64,000 bases of DNA, from positions 1-64,000 of the forward strand of contig NZ_JAAAXJ010000013.1 of the NCBI RefSeq assembly GCF_009910705.1, written 5' to 3'. Both the position numbers and the translations under genes were made by a program. A model generated the notes under the pieces. It saw only the letters and a list, made by a program, of their open reading frames with translations. It had not been told where the DNA came from and did no database searches. This DNA is from Microvirga arsenatis. GTDB taxonomy: Bacteria; Pseudomonadota; Alphaproteobacteria; Rhizobiales; Beijerinckiaceae. Shown here piece after piece: positions 8,304 through 18,523 of this stretch (positions are counted from its first letter, which is position 1; the number at the start of each line of letters is the position of its first letter).

Positions 8304-9539
8304 TCAAGCAAACAGGGCTTCCGCCTTCTGCAGGGCGTCCGCCAGCTTATCGACTTCTTGCATGGTGTTGTAGAGGCCGAACGAGGCCCGGCAGGTCGAG
8401 GTCGCCCCGAACCGGTTCAGCAGCGGCATGGCACAATGGGTGCCGGCCCGCACCGCCACGCCCTGCCGGTCGATGACGGTCGCCACGTCGTGGGCGTGCG
8501 CTCCCTTCATCTCGAAGGCGATGATGGCCCCCTTGCCCTTGGCCTGGCCGATGATGCGCACCGAGTTCATGGCCCGAAGTCGCTCATGGGCATATTGCGA
8601 CAGGGCCGCCTCATGCGCCTGAATGTTCTCGCGCCCCAGGCTCATCATGAACCGGAGCGCCGCATCGAGACCGATGGCCTCGATAATCGGCGGGGTTCCC
8701 GCCTCGAAGCGGTGCGGCGGGTCGTTGTAGGTGATCCCCTCGCAGAGCACCTCGCGGATCATCTCGCCGCCACCCGAATAGGGCGGCATCTTCTCGAGCC
8801 ACTCGCGCTTGCCGTAGAGGACGCCGATGCCCGTCGGGCCATAGACCTTGTGGCCGGTGAAGACGTAGAAATCCGCGTCGAGATCGCGCACGTCCACCTG
8901 GAGGTGCACCGCGCCCTGGGCCCCGTCCACGAGAACGGGAACGCCGTGGCCATGGGCGATGCGGATGATCTCCTTGATCGGCGTCACGGTGCCCAGCACG
9001 TTGGACATGTGGGTGATCGCCACGATCTTGGTGCGCGGGGAAAAGAGCTTCTCGAACTCCTCGACCAGGAAGTTGCCCTCGTCGTCCACGGGAGCCCACT
9101 TGATCACCGCGCCCTTGCGCTCGCGCAGGAAGTGCCAGGGCACGATGTTGGAATGGTGCTCCATGATGGAGAGGATGATCTCGTCCCCCTCCCCGATTCC
9201 CATGCGCCCGAAGGAATCCGCCACCAGGTTGTAGGCTTCCGTCGCCGACTTGGTGAACACGATCTCGTCGGTGGATCCCGCGTTGAGGAATTCCCGCACG
9301 GTTTCGCGGGCGCGCTCGAAGCCTTCGGTGGCCACGTTCGCCATGTAGTGCAGGCCGCGATGAACGTTCGCGTAGCCCGTCTGCATGGTGTTCACCATGG
9401 CGTCGATCACCGCCCTCGGCTTCTGGGCCGAGGCGGCGCTGTCGAGGTAGACGAGCGGCTTGCCGTAGACCTGCTGGCTCAGGATCGGGAACTCGGCCCG
9501 GACCGCCTCGACGTCATAGGGCTTGATCTGCAGATTCAT
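8304..9539 (-). CDS. sufS: SufS-type cysteine desulfurase
   Basis: A 411-residue PLP enzyme that removes sulfur from cysteine to give a persulfide for SufBCD. Visible landmarks: YLDSAASAQKP near the start, EHHSNIVPW, DGAQGAVH, the PLP-lysine in FTGHKVYGPTG, and the persulfide cysteine in RAGTHCAMPLL followed by TCRASFGLYNT. These mark the group II (SufS) desulfurases. ATG at 9539 is used; a further upstream TTG has no support. It belongs to the minus-strand suf operon, with sufD upstream across a palindrome-bearing gap. No sufE or sufU gene is seen in the window. Confidence 0.95.
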   Translation of the reverse strand: MNLQIKPYDVEAVRAEFPILSQQVYGKPLVYLDSAASAQKPRAVIDAMVNTMQTGYANVHRGLHYMANVATEGFERARETVREFLNAGSTDEIVFTKSATEAYNLVADSFGRMGIGEGDEIILSIMEHHSNIVPWHFLRERKGAVIKWAPVDDEGNFLVEEFEKLFSPRTKIVAITHMSNVLGTVTPIKEIIRIAHGHGVPVLVDGAQGAVHLQVDVRDLDADFYVFTGHKVYGPTGIGVLYGKREWLEKMPPYSGGGEMIREVLCEGITYNDPPHRFEAGTPPIIEAIGLDAALRFMMSLGRENIQAHEAALSQYAHERLRAMNSVRIIGQAKGKGAIIAFEMKGAHAHDVATVIDRQGVAVRAGTHCAMPLLNRFGATSTCRASFGLYNTMQEVDKLADALQKAEALFA

Positions 9540-9558
9540 TGCCTTCAGCCTTCCTCCG

Positions 9559-9648
9559 GCGTCATCCCTGGCCAATCCCAGAAACTCCGTCTTTGCTCCG
9601 CGTCAACGAGCGGAGCGGTGCATGGCCGGGACAGGCCCGGCCATGACG
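9559..9648. repeat. Composite intergenic palindrome between sufD and sufS
   Basis: The sequence begins CGTCATCCCTGGCC and ends with ATGGCCGGGACAGGCCCGGCCATGACG (9622-9648), so its termini are inverted relative to each other. It contains an inner inverted pair CTCCGC/GCGGAG around 9594-9616. The same composite type occurs at 11743-11842, also inside the suf operon. Confidence 0.65.
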
Positions 9649-9658
9649 CAGCGGGCAT

Positions 9659-10972
9659 TTACGAGCGAGCGCGCAGCCAGCCCTCCACGGTGCCGATCAG
9701 CGCCTCGCGGGCAGTCTCGTTCTCGACGAACTCCAGCGCCTCGCCCAGGAAGGCCTGGATCAGGAGGCTTTCGGCCTCCTTCCTCGGCAGGCCGCGGGCC
9801 ATGAGGTAGAACAGGAGGTCGTCGTCGAGCTGGCCGCAGGTGGCGCCGTGGGCGCATTGCACGTCGTCGGCGAAGATCTCGAGCTCCGGCTTGTTGTTCA
9901 TGGTGCCGCCCTCGCCCAGGAGGATCGCCGCCGACATCATGCGGCCGTCGGTCTTCTGGGCGTGGTGCGGAACGATGATCTTGCCCTGGAAGACGCCGGT
10001 CGCCTCGTCGTCGATCACGGTCTTGAACAGTTCGCGGCTCTCGCAATGGAGCGCGTTATGCTCGACCACGAGGGTCGAATCCGCATGCTGCAGGCCCTTG
10101 AGCATGGTCACGCCGTTGACGCGCAGGTTCGTGTTCTCGCCGTTGAGAAGGGCGAAGACCTGGTGCCGCGAGGTTGCGGCACCCGCCACCACGTTGATGC
10201 TGTTGAACACAGCTTCGGCGCCGATCCTGGCGGCGAGCGTGGAGAGGGCGAGCGTCTTGCCGCCCTCGGCATTGACGCGCACATGCTGCACGTTGGTGCG
10301 GTCGCCGGCGATCAGCTCCACCACGTCGTTGGGCTGATGGCCCGCGCCGTCCGTGCTCTCGTGGGTTTCGAGCAGGGTCACCGAGGCGCCCTCCTCCACC
10401 ACCACGAGAACGCGGGTTGCCGTGGCGACGGCCGTCTCCGCGGCGGTGACGAAGCGCAGATGGACCGGAACCTCGACCGGACCCGCGACCCGGATCATCA
10501 CCCCGTCCGCCATGAAGGAGGTGTTGAGCTGGTAGACCGGGTTCTCCGCAGCCCAGGGAACCGGGCTCAGATGCGCGAGCCATTCATGGTCGTTGGCAAG
10601 CGCCTCCCGCAGGGGGACGATCTCGAGGTTCTCGGGCAGGGCGCGGAAGTCCACCGCCTCGCGCATGAAGTGGCCGTTCACGAAGGGAACCTGCAGCGCC
10701 TCGATCCCGGCAAGGGTCTTGGCGCCGGCAAGAGCCGCCTTCGCCTCCTCCGCCGTGGGAACGCCCGCGAAGGGCGCCACCTCGCGGAAGGCGGCGCGCA
10801 GGTCCGTGTACTTGAACTCCTCCACCCGGCGGTGCGGCAGGCCCCGCGCGGTGAACTTCTCGAAGGCCTGGGCGCGCGATTCCACGTTGCCGGGCAGCAG
10901 GGTCTTGGCCGATTCGAAAGCCTGCGCCAGCGCGGTTTCCGCCGGCGTCTTCATGAGGGTGACGTCAGCCAT
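9659..10972 (-). CDS. sufD: SufD Fe-S scaffold subunit
   Basis: A 437-residue SufD protein, part of the SufBC2D scaffold. The N-terminus has FEKFTARGLPHRRVEEFKYTDLR, a SufD landmark. The C-terminal beta-helix core carries VNGVTMLKGLQHADSTLVVEHNALHCESRELFK, then FQGKIIVPHHAQKTDGRM and CAHGATCGQLDDDLLFYLMARGL. The ATG at 10972 is chosen since it lies one base after the sufC stop, with GAGGCGG upstream; a longer reading would overlap sufC. Translational coupling to sufC is likely. Confidence 0.95.
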   Translation of the reverse strand: MADVTLMKTPAETALAQAFESAKTLLPGNVESRAQAFEKFTARGLPHRRVEEFKYTDLRAAFREVAPFAGVPTAEEAKAALAGAKTLAGIEALQVPFVNGHFMREAVDFRALPENLEIVPLREALANDHEWLAHLSPVPWAAENPVYQLNTSFMADGVMIRVAGPVEVPVHLRFVTAAETAVATATRVLVVVEEGASVTLLETHESTDGAGHQPNDVVELIAGDRTNVQHVRVNAEGGKTLALSTLAARIGAEAVFNSINVVAGAATSRHQVFALLNGENTNLRVNGVTMLKGLQHADSTLVVEHNALHCESRELFKTVIDDEATGVFQGKIIVPHHAQKTDGRMMSAAILLGEGGTMNNKPELEIFADDVQCAHGATCGQLDDDLLFYLMARGLPRKEAESLLIQAFLGEALEFVENETAREALIGTVEGWLRARS

Positions 10973-10973
10973 C

Positions 10974-11726
10974 TCACGCCGCCTCGCTGTCGCGGTAGTC
11001 GGCATAGCCGTTGGCCTCGAGCTCGAGCGCCAGCTCCTTGCCGCCCGAGCGCACGATGCGGCCGCTATGCATCACGTGCACGGTGTCGGGCACGATGTGG
11101 TTGAGCAGGCGCTGGTAGTGGGTGATGACCAGGAAGGCGCGGTCCGGCGAGCGCAGTGCGTTCACGCCCTCGGACACGATGCGCAGCGCATCGATGTCGA
11201 GGCCGGAATCGGTCTCGTCCAGGATGCAGAAGGACGGCTGGAGCAGCGCCATCTGCAGGATCTCCATGCGCTTCTTCTCGCCGCCCGAGAAGCCGACGTT
11301 CAGGGCGCGCTTGAGCATGTCCTTCGGGATTTCAAGCTGCTGGGCGGCGGCGTTGACGCGCTTGATGAAATCCGGCGTGGTCAGCTCCTCCTCGCCGCGC
11401 GCCTTGCGCTGGGCGTTCAGGGTCGCCTTGAGGAAGGTCATCGAGGCGACGCCGGGGATCTCGAGCGGGTACTGGAAGGCCAGGAACACGCCGGCGGCGG
11501 CGCGCTGATCCGGCTCCATCTCGAGCAGGTTCTCGCCATTGAGCAGGATCTCGCCGTCGAGGACCTCGTAGTCCTCCTTGCCGGCGATCACGTAGGACAG
11601 GGTCGACTTGCCGGAGCCGTTCGGGCCCATGATGGCGGCAACCTCGCCCTTGTTCACGGTGAGGTTGAGGCCGTTGAGAATGCGCTTGTCCTCGATCTGG
11701 ACAACCAGGTTCTTGATTTCGAGCAT
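10974..11726 (-). CDS. sufC: SufC Fe-S assembly ATPase
   Basis: A 250-residue ABC-type ATPase that drives conformational change in the SufB-SufD scaffold. Walker [10 protein letters not shown] (34-42), signature [12 protein letters not shown], and Walker [12 protein letters not shown] are intact. DETDSGLD rather than DEPTSGLD is characteristic of SufC. It is cytoplasmic, without membrane segments. It sits in the middle of the operon; the stop is one base from the sufD ATG. Confidence 0.96.
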   Translation of the reverse strand: MLEIKNLVVQIEDKRILNGLNLTVNKGEVAAIMGPNGSGKSTLSYVIAGKEDYEVLDGEILLNGENLLEMEPDQRAAAGVFLAFQYPLEIPGVASMTFLKATLNAQRKARGEEELTTPDFIKRVNAAAQQLEIPKDMLKRALNVGFSGGEKKRMEILQMALLQPSFCILDETDSGLDIDALRIVSEGVNALRSPDRAFLVITHYQRLLNHIVPDTVHVMHSGRIVRSGGKELALELEANGYADYRDSEAA

Positions 11727-11742
11727 TTTTACATTTCCATCT

Positions 11743-11842
11743 GCGTCATCCCGGGCGAGCGTAGCGAGACCCGGGATCGCTATCCGAATTGAACTGGTTT
11801 GAACGATCCCGGCTCTCCGCTGCGCTTCGGCCGGGATGACAC
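11743..11842. repeat. Composite palindromic element between sufB and sufC
   Basis: Two palindromes in opposite orientation: CGTCATCCCGGGCGAGCGTAGCGAGACCCGGGATC at the left and GATCCCGGCTCTCCGCTGCGC...GGCCGGGATGAC at the right, with about 30 bases of spacer. The two outer ends, CGTCATCCCGG and CCGGGATGAC, are inverted copies. This resembles rhizobial RIME/BIME-type intergenic elements. Such hairpins may act as processing or attenuation sites between sufB and sufC. Confidence 0.75.
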
Positions 11843-11855
11843 CATTGGCTTTCGA

Positions 11856-13328
<1,473 letters not shown>

Positions 13329-13396
13329 GTGTCTCTCCCACCGCTCACGGCTTCAAGGGCCGCGGGTTGATGACAATGGAAACCGAGCTTGGCCTT

Positions 13397-14569
13397 CTAG
13401 GCCGCGCTCACCTTCCGCTTATATAAGGGGCCGACCACCCTTTCGCACGCCTCCGCGAAGCGGATCACGTCCTCTTTCGTGGTCGACCACCCCAAACTCA
13501 CACGCAAAACGCCCTCGGCGAGGGCCGGCTCGACGCCCATGGCGTCGAGCACATGCGAACGCTTGACCTTTCCGGACGAGCAGGCCGAACCGGAGGACAG
13601 GGCTACCCCTGCCAGATCGAAGGCGATCAGCGCCGTCTCGGCCTTGAGGCCGGGTATGGCAAAGGCCAAGGTATTAGGCAACCGCTCAGCCTGCGCACCC
13701 ACAACAACCGCTTCGGGAGCGATCCGCAGGAGCGCGGCCTCCGCCTCGTCCCTGAGAGCCCGAAGCCGGTCGCCTTCCTGCTGCAGGCCGGCCAGGGCGA
13801 CCTCCGCCGCGGCGCCGAAGCCTGCGATGGCGGCCACGTTCTCGGTTCCAGCCCGAAAACCCTTCTCCTGCCCGCCGCCGCGGATCAGCCGGTCGGCGAT
13901 CTCGAACTGGTCGGAGGCGAGGACGAGGGCTCCGACGCCCTTCGGCCCGCCGAGCTTGTGCGCCGAGAGGGTGAGCGCGTCGACGCCCAGTTCCGCCATG
14001 CTCACGGGGATCCGGCCGGCGGCCTGGACCGCATCGGTGTGGACGAGGCCGCCATGCGCATGCACCAGCCGGGCCGCCGCGGCGACGGGCTGGATCACGC
14101 CGGTCTCGTTGTTGGCGAGCTGCACGGATACCAGCACCCGCTCGCCCGCAGCCTTTTCCAGCCTGGCTGCGAGCCAGGCCAGGTCGAGAATGCCCCGGGA
14201 GTCGACCGGGATCGCCTCGACGGCGCCCTCGGGGAACCGGTGGCCGTTGAGGACGCAAGGGTGCTCGGCCGCCCCTGTGAGGAGCCTTGCCGCGCCCTGT
14301 TGCCCCAGGCGGCGGAAGCCCGGCGTGAGCACGAGGTTGGCGGCTTCGGTGCCGCCGCTGGTGAAGATCACGTTCTTCGCCCTCGCGCCGACGAGGCCGG
14401 CCACCTTGTCCCGGGCCCTTTCGATCTCGGACCGGGCGGCACGGCCCTCGGCATGGACGGAGGACGCATTGCCCGGCAGCTCGAGCGCGCGCAGGACGGC
14501 CTCCGCCGCCTCGGGCCGCAGGGGCGAGGTGGCGTTGTGGTCGAGATATGTGCGCTGGCCTGCCGCCAT
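13397..14569 (-). CDS. Cysteine desulfurase (IscS/NifS-like), first gene of the suf operon
   Basis: A 390-residue group I PLP cysteine desulfurase. It starts TYLDHNATSPLRPEAAEAVL, has FTSGGTEAANL, HTDAVQAAGRIPV, the PLP-lysine in LSAHKLGGPKGVGAL, and the active-site loop SSGSACSSGKVKRSHVLDAMG with the sulfur-carrying Cys. It is a second, distinct desulfurase besides sufS in the same operon, an arrangement known in Rhizobiales. The gene is first in the operon, so the Irr-like palindrome at 14700-14714 probably controls it. Confidence 0.94.
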   Translation of the reverse strand: MAAGQRTYLDHNATSPLRPEAAEAVLRALELPGNASSVHAEGRAARSEIERARDKVAGLVGARAKNVIFTSGGTEAANLVLTPGFRRLGQQGAARLLTGAAEHPCVLNGHRFPEGAVEAIPVDSRGILDLAWLAARLEKAAGERVLVSVQLANNETGVIQPVAAAARLVHAHGGLVHTDAVQAAGRIPVSMAELGVDALTLSAHKLGGPKGVGALVLASDQFEIADRLIRGGGQEKGFRAGTENVAAIAGFGAAAEVALAGLQQEGDRLRALRDEAEAALLRIAPEAVVVGAQAERLPNTLAFAIPGLKAETALIAFDLAGVALSSGSACSSGKVKRSHVLDAMGVEPALAEGVLRVSLGWSTTKEDVIRFAEACERVVGPLYKRKVSAA

Positions 14570-14699
14570 GGCTGCCCGATAGCCTCACGAAAGTCTTGCA
14601 ATCGACCCAGGTTGCCGTGCTAAAGCACCGCAACCACATCTGTCCGGTGTTTCTCCCGCCGGCCCGCAAGCTGCCCGGAAGATGAAACAAAGGAACAAT

Positions 14700-14714
14700 T
14701 TAGAACAATTCTAA
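14700..14714. promoter_or_regulatory. Irr/ICE-like palindrome upstream of the suf operon
   Basis: TTAGAACAATTCTAA is a perfect 6-3-6 inverted repeat (TTAGAA, CAA, TTCTAA) in the gap between the divergent suf operon and the hydrolase gene. This matches the iron-control element bound by Irr in Rhizobiales, whose known targets include suf operons. The site is about 130 bases before the first desulfurase start and about 90 before the hydrolase. Binding itself is inferred. Confidence 0.65.
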
Positions 14715-14804
14715 CAGTTCTTTTATGAGCTTCCGCGGCCGGGAGTCAAGGTCGCCGGGGGTTTTCCCCCTCCTTATGGAGGGGCGATCAAGAGGTTCGC
14801 GTAC

Positions 14805-15461
14805 ATGCCTGAAGTCATCTTCACGGGTCCTGCCGGTCGCATCGAGGGGCGCTACCAGCCCGCCAAGGAGAAGGGCGCGCCCATCGCCATCATCCTGCAC
14901 CCGCACCCGCAGTTCGGCGGGACGATGAACAACCAGATCGTCTACAACCTGTACTATGACTTCGTGAAGCGCGGCTTCTCCGTGCTCCGGTTCAATTTCC
15001 GCGGCGTCGGCCGCAGCCAAGGCGCCTTCGACCATGGCCAGGGCGAGCTGTCGGACGCCGCCGCGGCCCTCGACTGGGCCCAGTCCATGAACCCGGACGC
15101 CCGCGCCTGCTGGATCGCCGGCGTGTCCTTCGGCGCTTGGATCGGCATGCAGCTCCTCATGCGCCGCCCGGAGATCGAAGGCTTCATCTCCATCGCCGCC
15201 ATGGCGAACCGCTACGACTTCTCCTTCCTCGCCCCCTGCCCGTCCTCGGGCCTGTTCGTGCACGGCTCGGAGGACCGCGTCGCGCCGGTCAAGGATGTGG
15301 TCAGCGTGATCGAGAAGGTGAAGACGCAGAAAGGCGTGAAGCTCGAGCATGCGGTGATCGAGGGCGCCAATCACTTCTTCGACGGCAAGGTCGATGAGCT
15401 CATGGTCGCCGTGGACGAGTACCTGGACAAGCGGCTCGGCACGAGCGAACAGGCCGCCTGA
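14805..15461 (+). CDS. Alpha/beta hydrolase
   Basis: A 218-residue hydrolase of the group with an HPHPQFGG oxyanion-region motif (IILHPHPQFGGTMNNQIV), FNFRGVGRSQG, the nucleophile elbow GVSFGAWIG, an acidic residue in FVHGSEDRVAP and the catalytic His in GANHFFDG. The motifs match a conserved but poorly characterised proteobacterial family sometimes annotated as dienelactone-hydrolase-like. It is monocistronic, ending in a good terminator at 15495-15523. It is divergent from the suf operon, so the Irr-like site might affect it too. Confidence 0.88.
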   Translation: MPEVIFTGPAGRIEGRYQPAKEKGAPIAIILHPHPQFGGTMNNQIVYNLYYDFVKRGFSVLRFNFRGVGRSQGAFDHGQGELSDAAAALDWAQSMNPDARACWIAGVSFGAWIGMQLLMRRPEIEGFISIAAMANRYDFSFLAPCPSSGLFVHGSEDRVAPVKDVVSVIEKVKTQKGVKLEHAVIEGANHFFDGKVDELMVAVDEYLDKRLGTSEQAA

Positions 15462-15494
15462 GCCGGCCCGCTGCTCTCGACCTCCGAAACGACG

Positions 15495-15523
15495 AAGCCG
15501 GCTCCATGAGAGCCGGCTTTTTT
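15495..15523 (+). terminator. Rho-independent terminator of the hydrolase gene
   Basis: A 10-bp stem AAGCCGGCTC/GAGCCGGCTT with a five-base loop, followed directly by a run of six T. It lies 33 bases after the stop codon. Confidence 0.9.
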
Positions 15524-15590
15524 CGTGTTCCGGCCGCAAAAGAGAGGCTGGCGGAACCCGCCAGCCTGGAGGCATTGAAATAGCCCGCGC

Positions 15591-18311
15591 TCAGACGAGC
15601 AGGAAGTGCATGTGGGTCAGGTTGAGCCCGGCGCCGACGCTTGCGAACTTCACCTGGCCCGCTGCCATGCCGGACCCGTCGGCGTCGTAGAACAGCTCTC
15701 CGCTCGACCTGTTGTAGATGATCCGGTGAGCCGCGGTCGCGGCCGCGGAGCCGATGGTGAAGGCGGCGGAGTCGAGATTGCCCGCCCCCGGCACCTTGAA
15801 CCACGAGCGGCTCAGCTGGATCAGGTCCTCGGCCGTGCTGAAATCCTCGATCGTGTCCGCATTGGCAGCGTGAGCCGGCCCCTCGAACCGGAAATAGTCG
15901 CGCCCCATGCCCCCGATGAGCCAATCCAGCCCGTCGCCGCCCGAGATCGTGTCCGCTCCGTCGCCGCCATGGAGATAGTCGTTGCCGCCGTCGCCGGCGA
16001 GCAGGTCGTTGCCGCCCCAGCCATAGAGCGTGTTGCTGGACCAGAAGCCGTAGAGGGAGTCGCCGTGGTTGGAGCCTTGCAGCCCTTCGATCGAATCGTA
16101 CGTGTCGCCGTAGGCGTCGCCCCAGTTGACCATGGGATTGCCGAGGCTCGCCACCACGCCCGAGGTGGCGCTCCAGTAGACGGCGAAGTCGAAACCGGCA
16201 CCGCCATCCAGGTGATCGCCGCCGGCCCGGCCCTCGAGCACGTCGTCGCCGGCACCGGCCCAGAACCCGTCCCAGCCGCCTCCGCCATAGAACTCGTCGT
16301 TGTGGGCAGAGCCCACCACGCCCTCGACGCTCTCGAACGCATCGCCGGCGGCCTCACCCTGGTTCCGGCCCATGTTCACCCGATCGACGACCACCCGGGA
16401 GGCAGCTCCCGAGTAGTCGGCCGTGTCGTAGCCGTCGCCGCCATCGAGCAGGTCGCCGCCGGTACCGCCAGCCAGCCAGTCGTCGCCGGCGGCTCCTTTC
16501 AGCACATCGGCGTTGCCGCGACCTCTCAGGACGTCGTTGCCGGCATCGCCCCAGAACGTGTCGGCGGCATCGGTGCCCTCGATGGTGTCGCCATGCGTCG
16601 AGCCGTCGACCACCTCGATGGAGACGTAAACGTCGCCGGCAGCCTCGCCCTGGTTGCGCGAGGCGTCACCGAGGTCGACGAGTACGCCGCCGGCGGCGCC
16701 CCAATAGCTCACCGTATCCCTGCCGGCACCGCCGTCCAGCCGGTCCGCCCCTGCGCCGCCGAGAAGCTTGTCGTTGCCCTCGCCTCCGGCGAGGGCATCC
16801 TCGCCCGTGTCGCCATAGAGCAGGTCGTCCCCGGAGGCCCCGATGAGCTCGTCATTGCCCTCCCGCCCTCTGAGGGTGTCGTTGCCCGAATCGCTCCAGA
16901 AGATGTTGGCTCGTGCATCCCCCTCCAGCACATCGCCGAAGCGCGACCCGTCGATCACCTCGACGTCTACATAGGAATCGCCCGCTGCCTCGCCCTGATT
17001 GTAGCCGGTGCCCCACAGGTACACCCGCACCGCGCCTGAGGCCGTCCAGTAGCTCACCGTGTCGTGCCCGGTGCCGCCGTCGAAGCGGTCGGAGCCCGCC
17101 CCGCCAAAGAACTTGTCGCTGCCCTCGCCGCCGACCAGCGTATCGTGGCCCGCACCGCCGTGAAGTTCGTCGTTCCCGCTGTTCCCCTTGAGGAGGTTGT
17201 TGGCCTGATTGCCGACGATCTTGTCGTTCCCGCCGCCGCCGATGGCGTTCTCGATCAGGGAGCGCACATCGCCGTTGTATTGGAAGGCGTTGTAGACGTT
17301 GCCCTTGACCCGGCCGCCAGTCCCTTTTTCGGCAAGCTGCGCATCGGAGAAACGGGAGAAGCCGCCGGGACTCAGGTCGATCAGGGCATTGTCCCTGAAA
17401 TTCGACATGTCGTAGGTGTCGGTGCCGCCCCCATCCCAGATGGTCAGGAAGATCCTGCCGCTGAACGTGGCGCTGCCCTGCTTGACGCCGTTGATGGACA
17501 TCACGCCGAAGAGCTCGCTCCAGCTATAGGTCGTGTCCGAGCTGTTGGTGGTGAAGTCGGCGCCGTACATCGCCTGCAGGGCGGCGATGTCGTACTGCAT
17601 GAAGGATTGCGGCGCATTTCCCTCGTTGTTGTAGGACATCACCGTGTATTCGGTGGAGTCATGCGCAGCCGACATCTTCGGCAGGCCGGACACCGAGTCG
17701 TGAGAGTGCTTCAAGCCGAGCACATGACCGAGCTCGTGCATGATCAGCGCATAGCGGTGGCTGCCCTTGGTGACCTCCATGGACGAGCCGCCGCCTACGA
17801 TCCAGGTCTCCCCGCCATAGGCCGGCATGCCCGGATAATAGCCCGTGCTGCCCGTGACCACCGAGCCCGGAACGAAGCTCGCCACCTTGATGTTCGCATG
17901 GTTGCGCCCGGTGAAAGCAACGCCGACGTTCACATAGCCGTCCACCGCCTTCATCACATCATGGACAACCTGCTCCGACTGGGCCGAGAGGCGCTCGAAC
18001 CCGCTCGCATGCGGATTGAGATATGAGTAGTCGTCGCGGGAATCCGGAAGGGAATAGGTGATGACGGAGCCGTTCCATTTGGACCCGGACATCAGCGCCT
18101 GAACGTCGGGATCCGAGTGAGACGGCCTAAAATACTTCACGTCGCCGACCACGGCCCCCGTTGCGCCGAGGACGGAGTTGAACCAGAGAGGCAACTCGAG
18201 AATGTTGTTCTTGATCGATTGACCGAGAGATTGAAACGCATCGAGGATGCCCCGTCCAACGCTGTTGGCCGTGTTGGAGACCCAGTTCCACACATCGTCG
18301 AGCCAGGACAT
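15591..18311 (-). CDS. Serralysin-like (M10) metalloprotease with large RTX repeat region
   Basis: A 906-residue secreted-type zinc protease. The catalytic motif HELGHVLGLKH (192-202) and Met-turn VMSY (224-227) define the M10B/serralysin clan. From about residue 350, many GGxGxDxxx nonapeptides (GGAGHDTLVGGEG, GNDELHGGAG) form calcium-binding beta rolls, arranged in five longer modules each containing YW-xx-A-G-V and NQGEAAGD segments. The tail LNLTHMHFLLV is a hydrophobic end typical of type I secretion signals. There is no Sec signal. The ATG at 18311 is chosen because GAGGAAC lies just upstream. No inhibitor or exporter gene is adjacent. Confidence 0.92.
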   Translation of the reverse strand: MSWLDDVWNWVSNTANSVGRGILDAFQSLGQSIKNNILELPLWFNSVLGATGAVVGDVKYFRPSHSDPDVQALMSGSKWNGSVITYSLPDSRDDYSYLNPHASGFERLSAQSEQVVHDVMKAVDGYVNVGVAFTGRNHANIKVASFVPGSVVTGSTGYYPGMPAYGGETWIVGGGSSMEVTKGSHRYALIMHELGHVLGLKHSHDSVSGLPKMSAAHDSTEYTVMSYNNEGNAPQSFMQYDIAALQAMYGADFTTNSSDTTYSWSELFGVMSINGVKQGSATFSGRIFLTIWDGGGTDTYDMSNFRDNALIDLSPGGFSRFSDAQLAEKGTGGRVKGNVYNAFQYNGDVRSLIENAIGGGGNDKIVGNQANNLLKGNSGNDELHGGAGHDTLVGGEGSDKFFGGAGSDRFDGGTGHDTVSYWTASGAVRVYLWGTGYNQGEAAGDSYVDVEVIDGSRFGDVLEGDARANIFWSDSGNDTLRGREGNDELIGASGDDLLYGDTGEDALAGGEGNDKLLGGAGADRLDGGAGRDTVSYWGAAGGVLVDLGDASRNQGEAAGDVYVSIEVVDGSTHGDTIEGTDAADTFWGDAGNDVLRGRGNADVLKGAAGDDWLAGGTGGDLLDGGDGYDTADYSGAASRVVVDRVNMGRNQGEAAGDAFESVEGVVGSAHNDEFYGGGGWDGFWAGAGDDVLEGRAGGDHLDGGAGFDFAVYWSATSGVVASLGNPMVNWGDAYGDTYDSIEGLQGSNHGDSLYGFWSSNTLYGWGGNDLLAGDGGNDYLHGGDGADTISGGDGLDWLIGGMGRDYFRFEGPAHAANADTIEDFSTAEDLIQLSRSWFKVPGAGNLDSAAFTIGSAAATAAHRIIYNRSSGELFYDADGSGMAAGQVKFASVGAGLNLTHMHFLLV

Positions 18312-18523
18312 GGCCGCACCGTTCCTCAATGATACCTTGTTTCAAGACTAGGCCGAGCTTGGCGGTGCGTCAAGCTGACGCAACGTAATTTCAGAGGACG
18401 AGCCAACGGTCACGGTTAATGCACGCGCAACGTTTCCTCCTCACGTGAAACCGCGTGAAATCCCCTCGCGAAGCTGGTAGAGGGTCCCCTTCACCTGCGA
18501 CCCAGACCGACGAGAGAGACGCG

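Noticed and set aside
13479..14582. Plus-strand frames over the cysteine desulfurase
   Set aside because: The minus strand carries an intact PLP enzyme; these frames are composition shadows.
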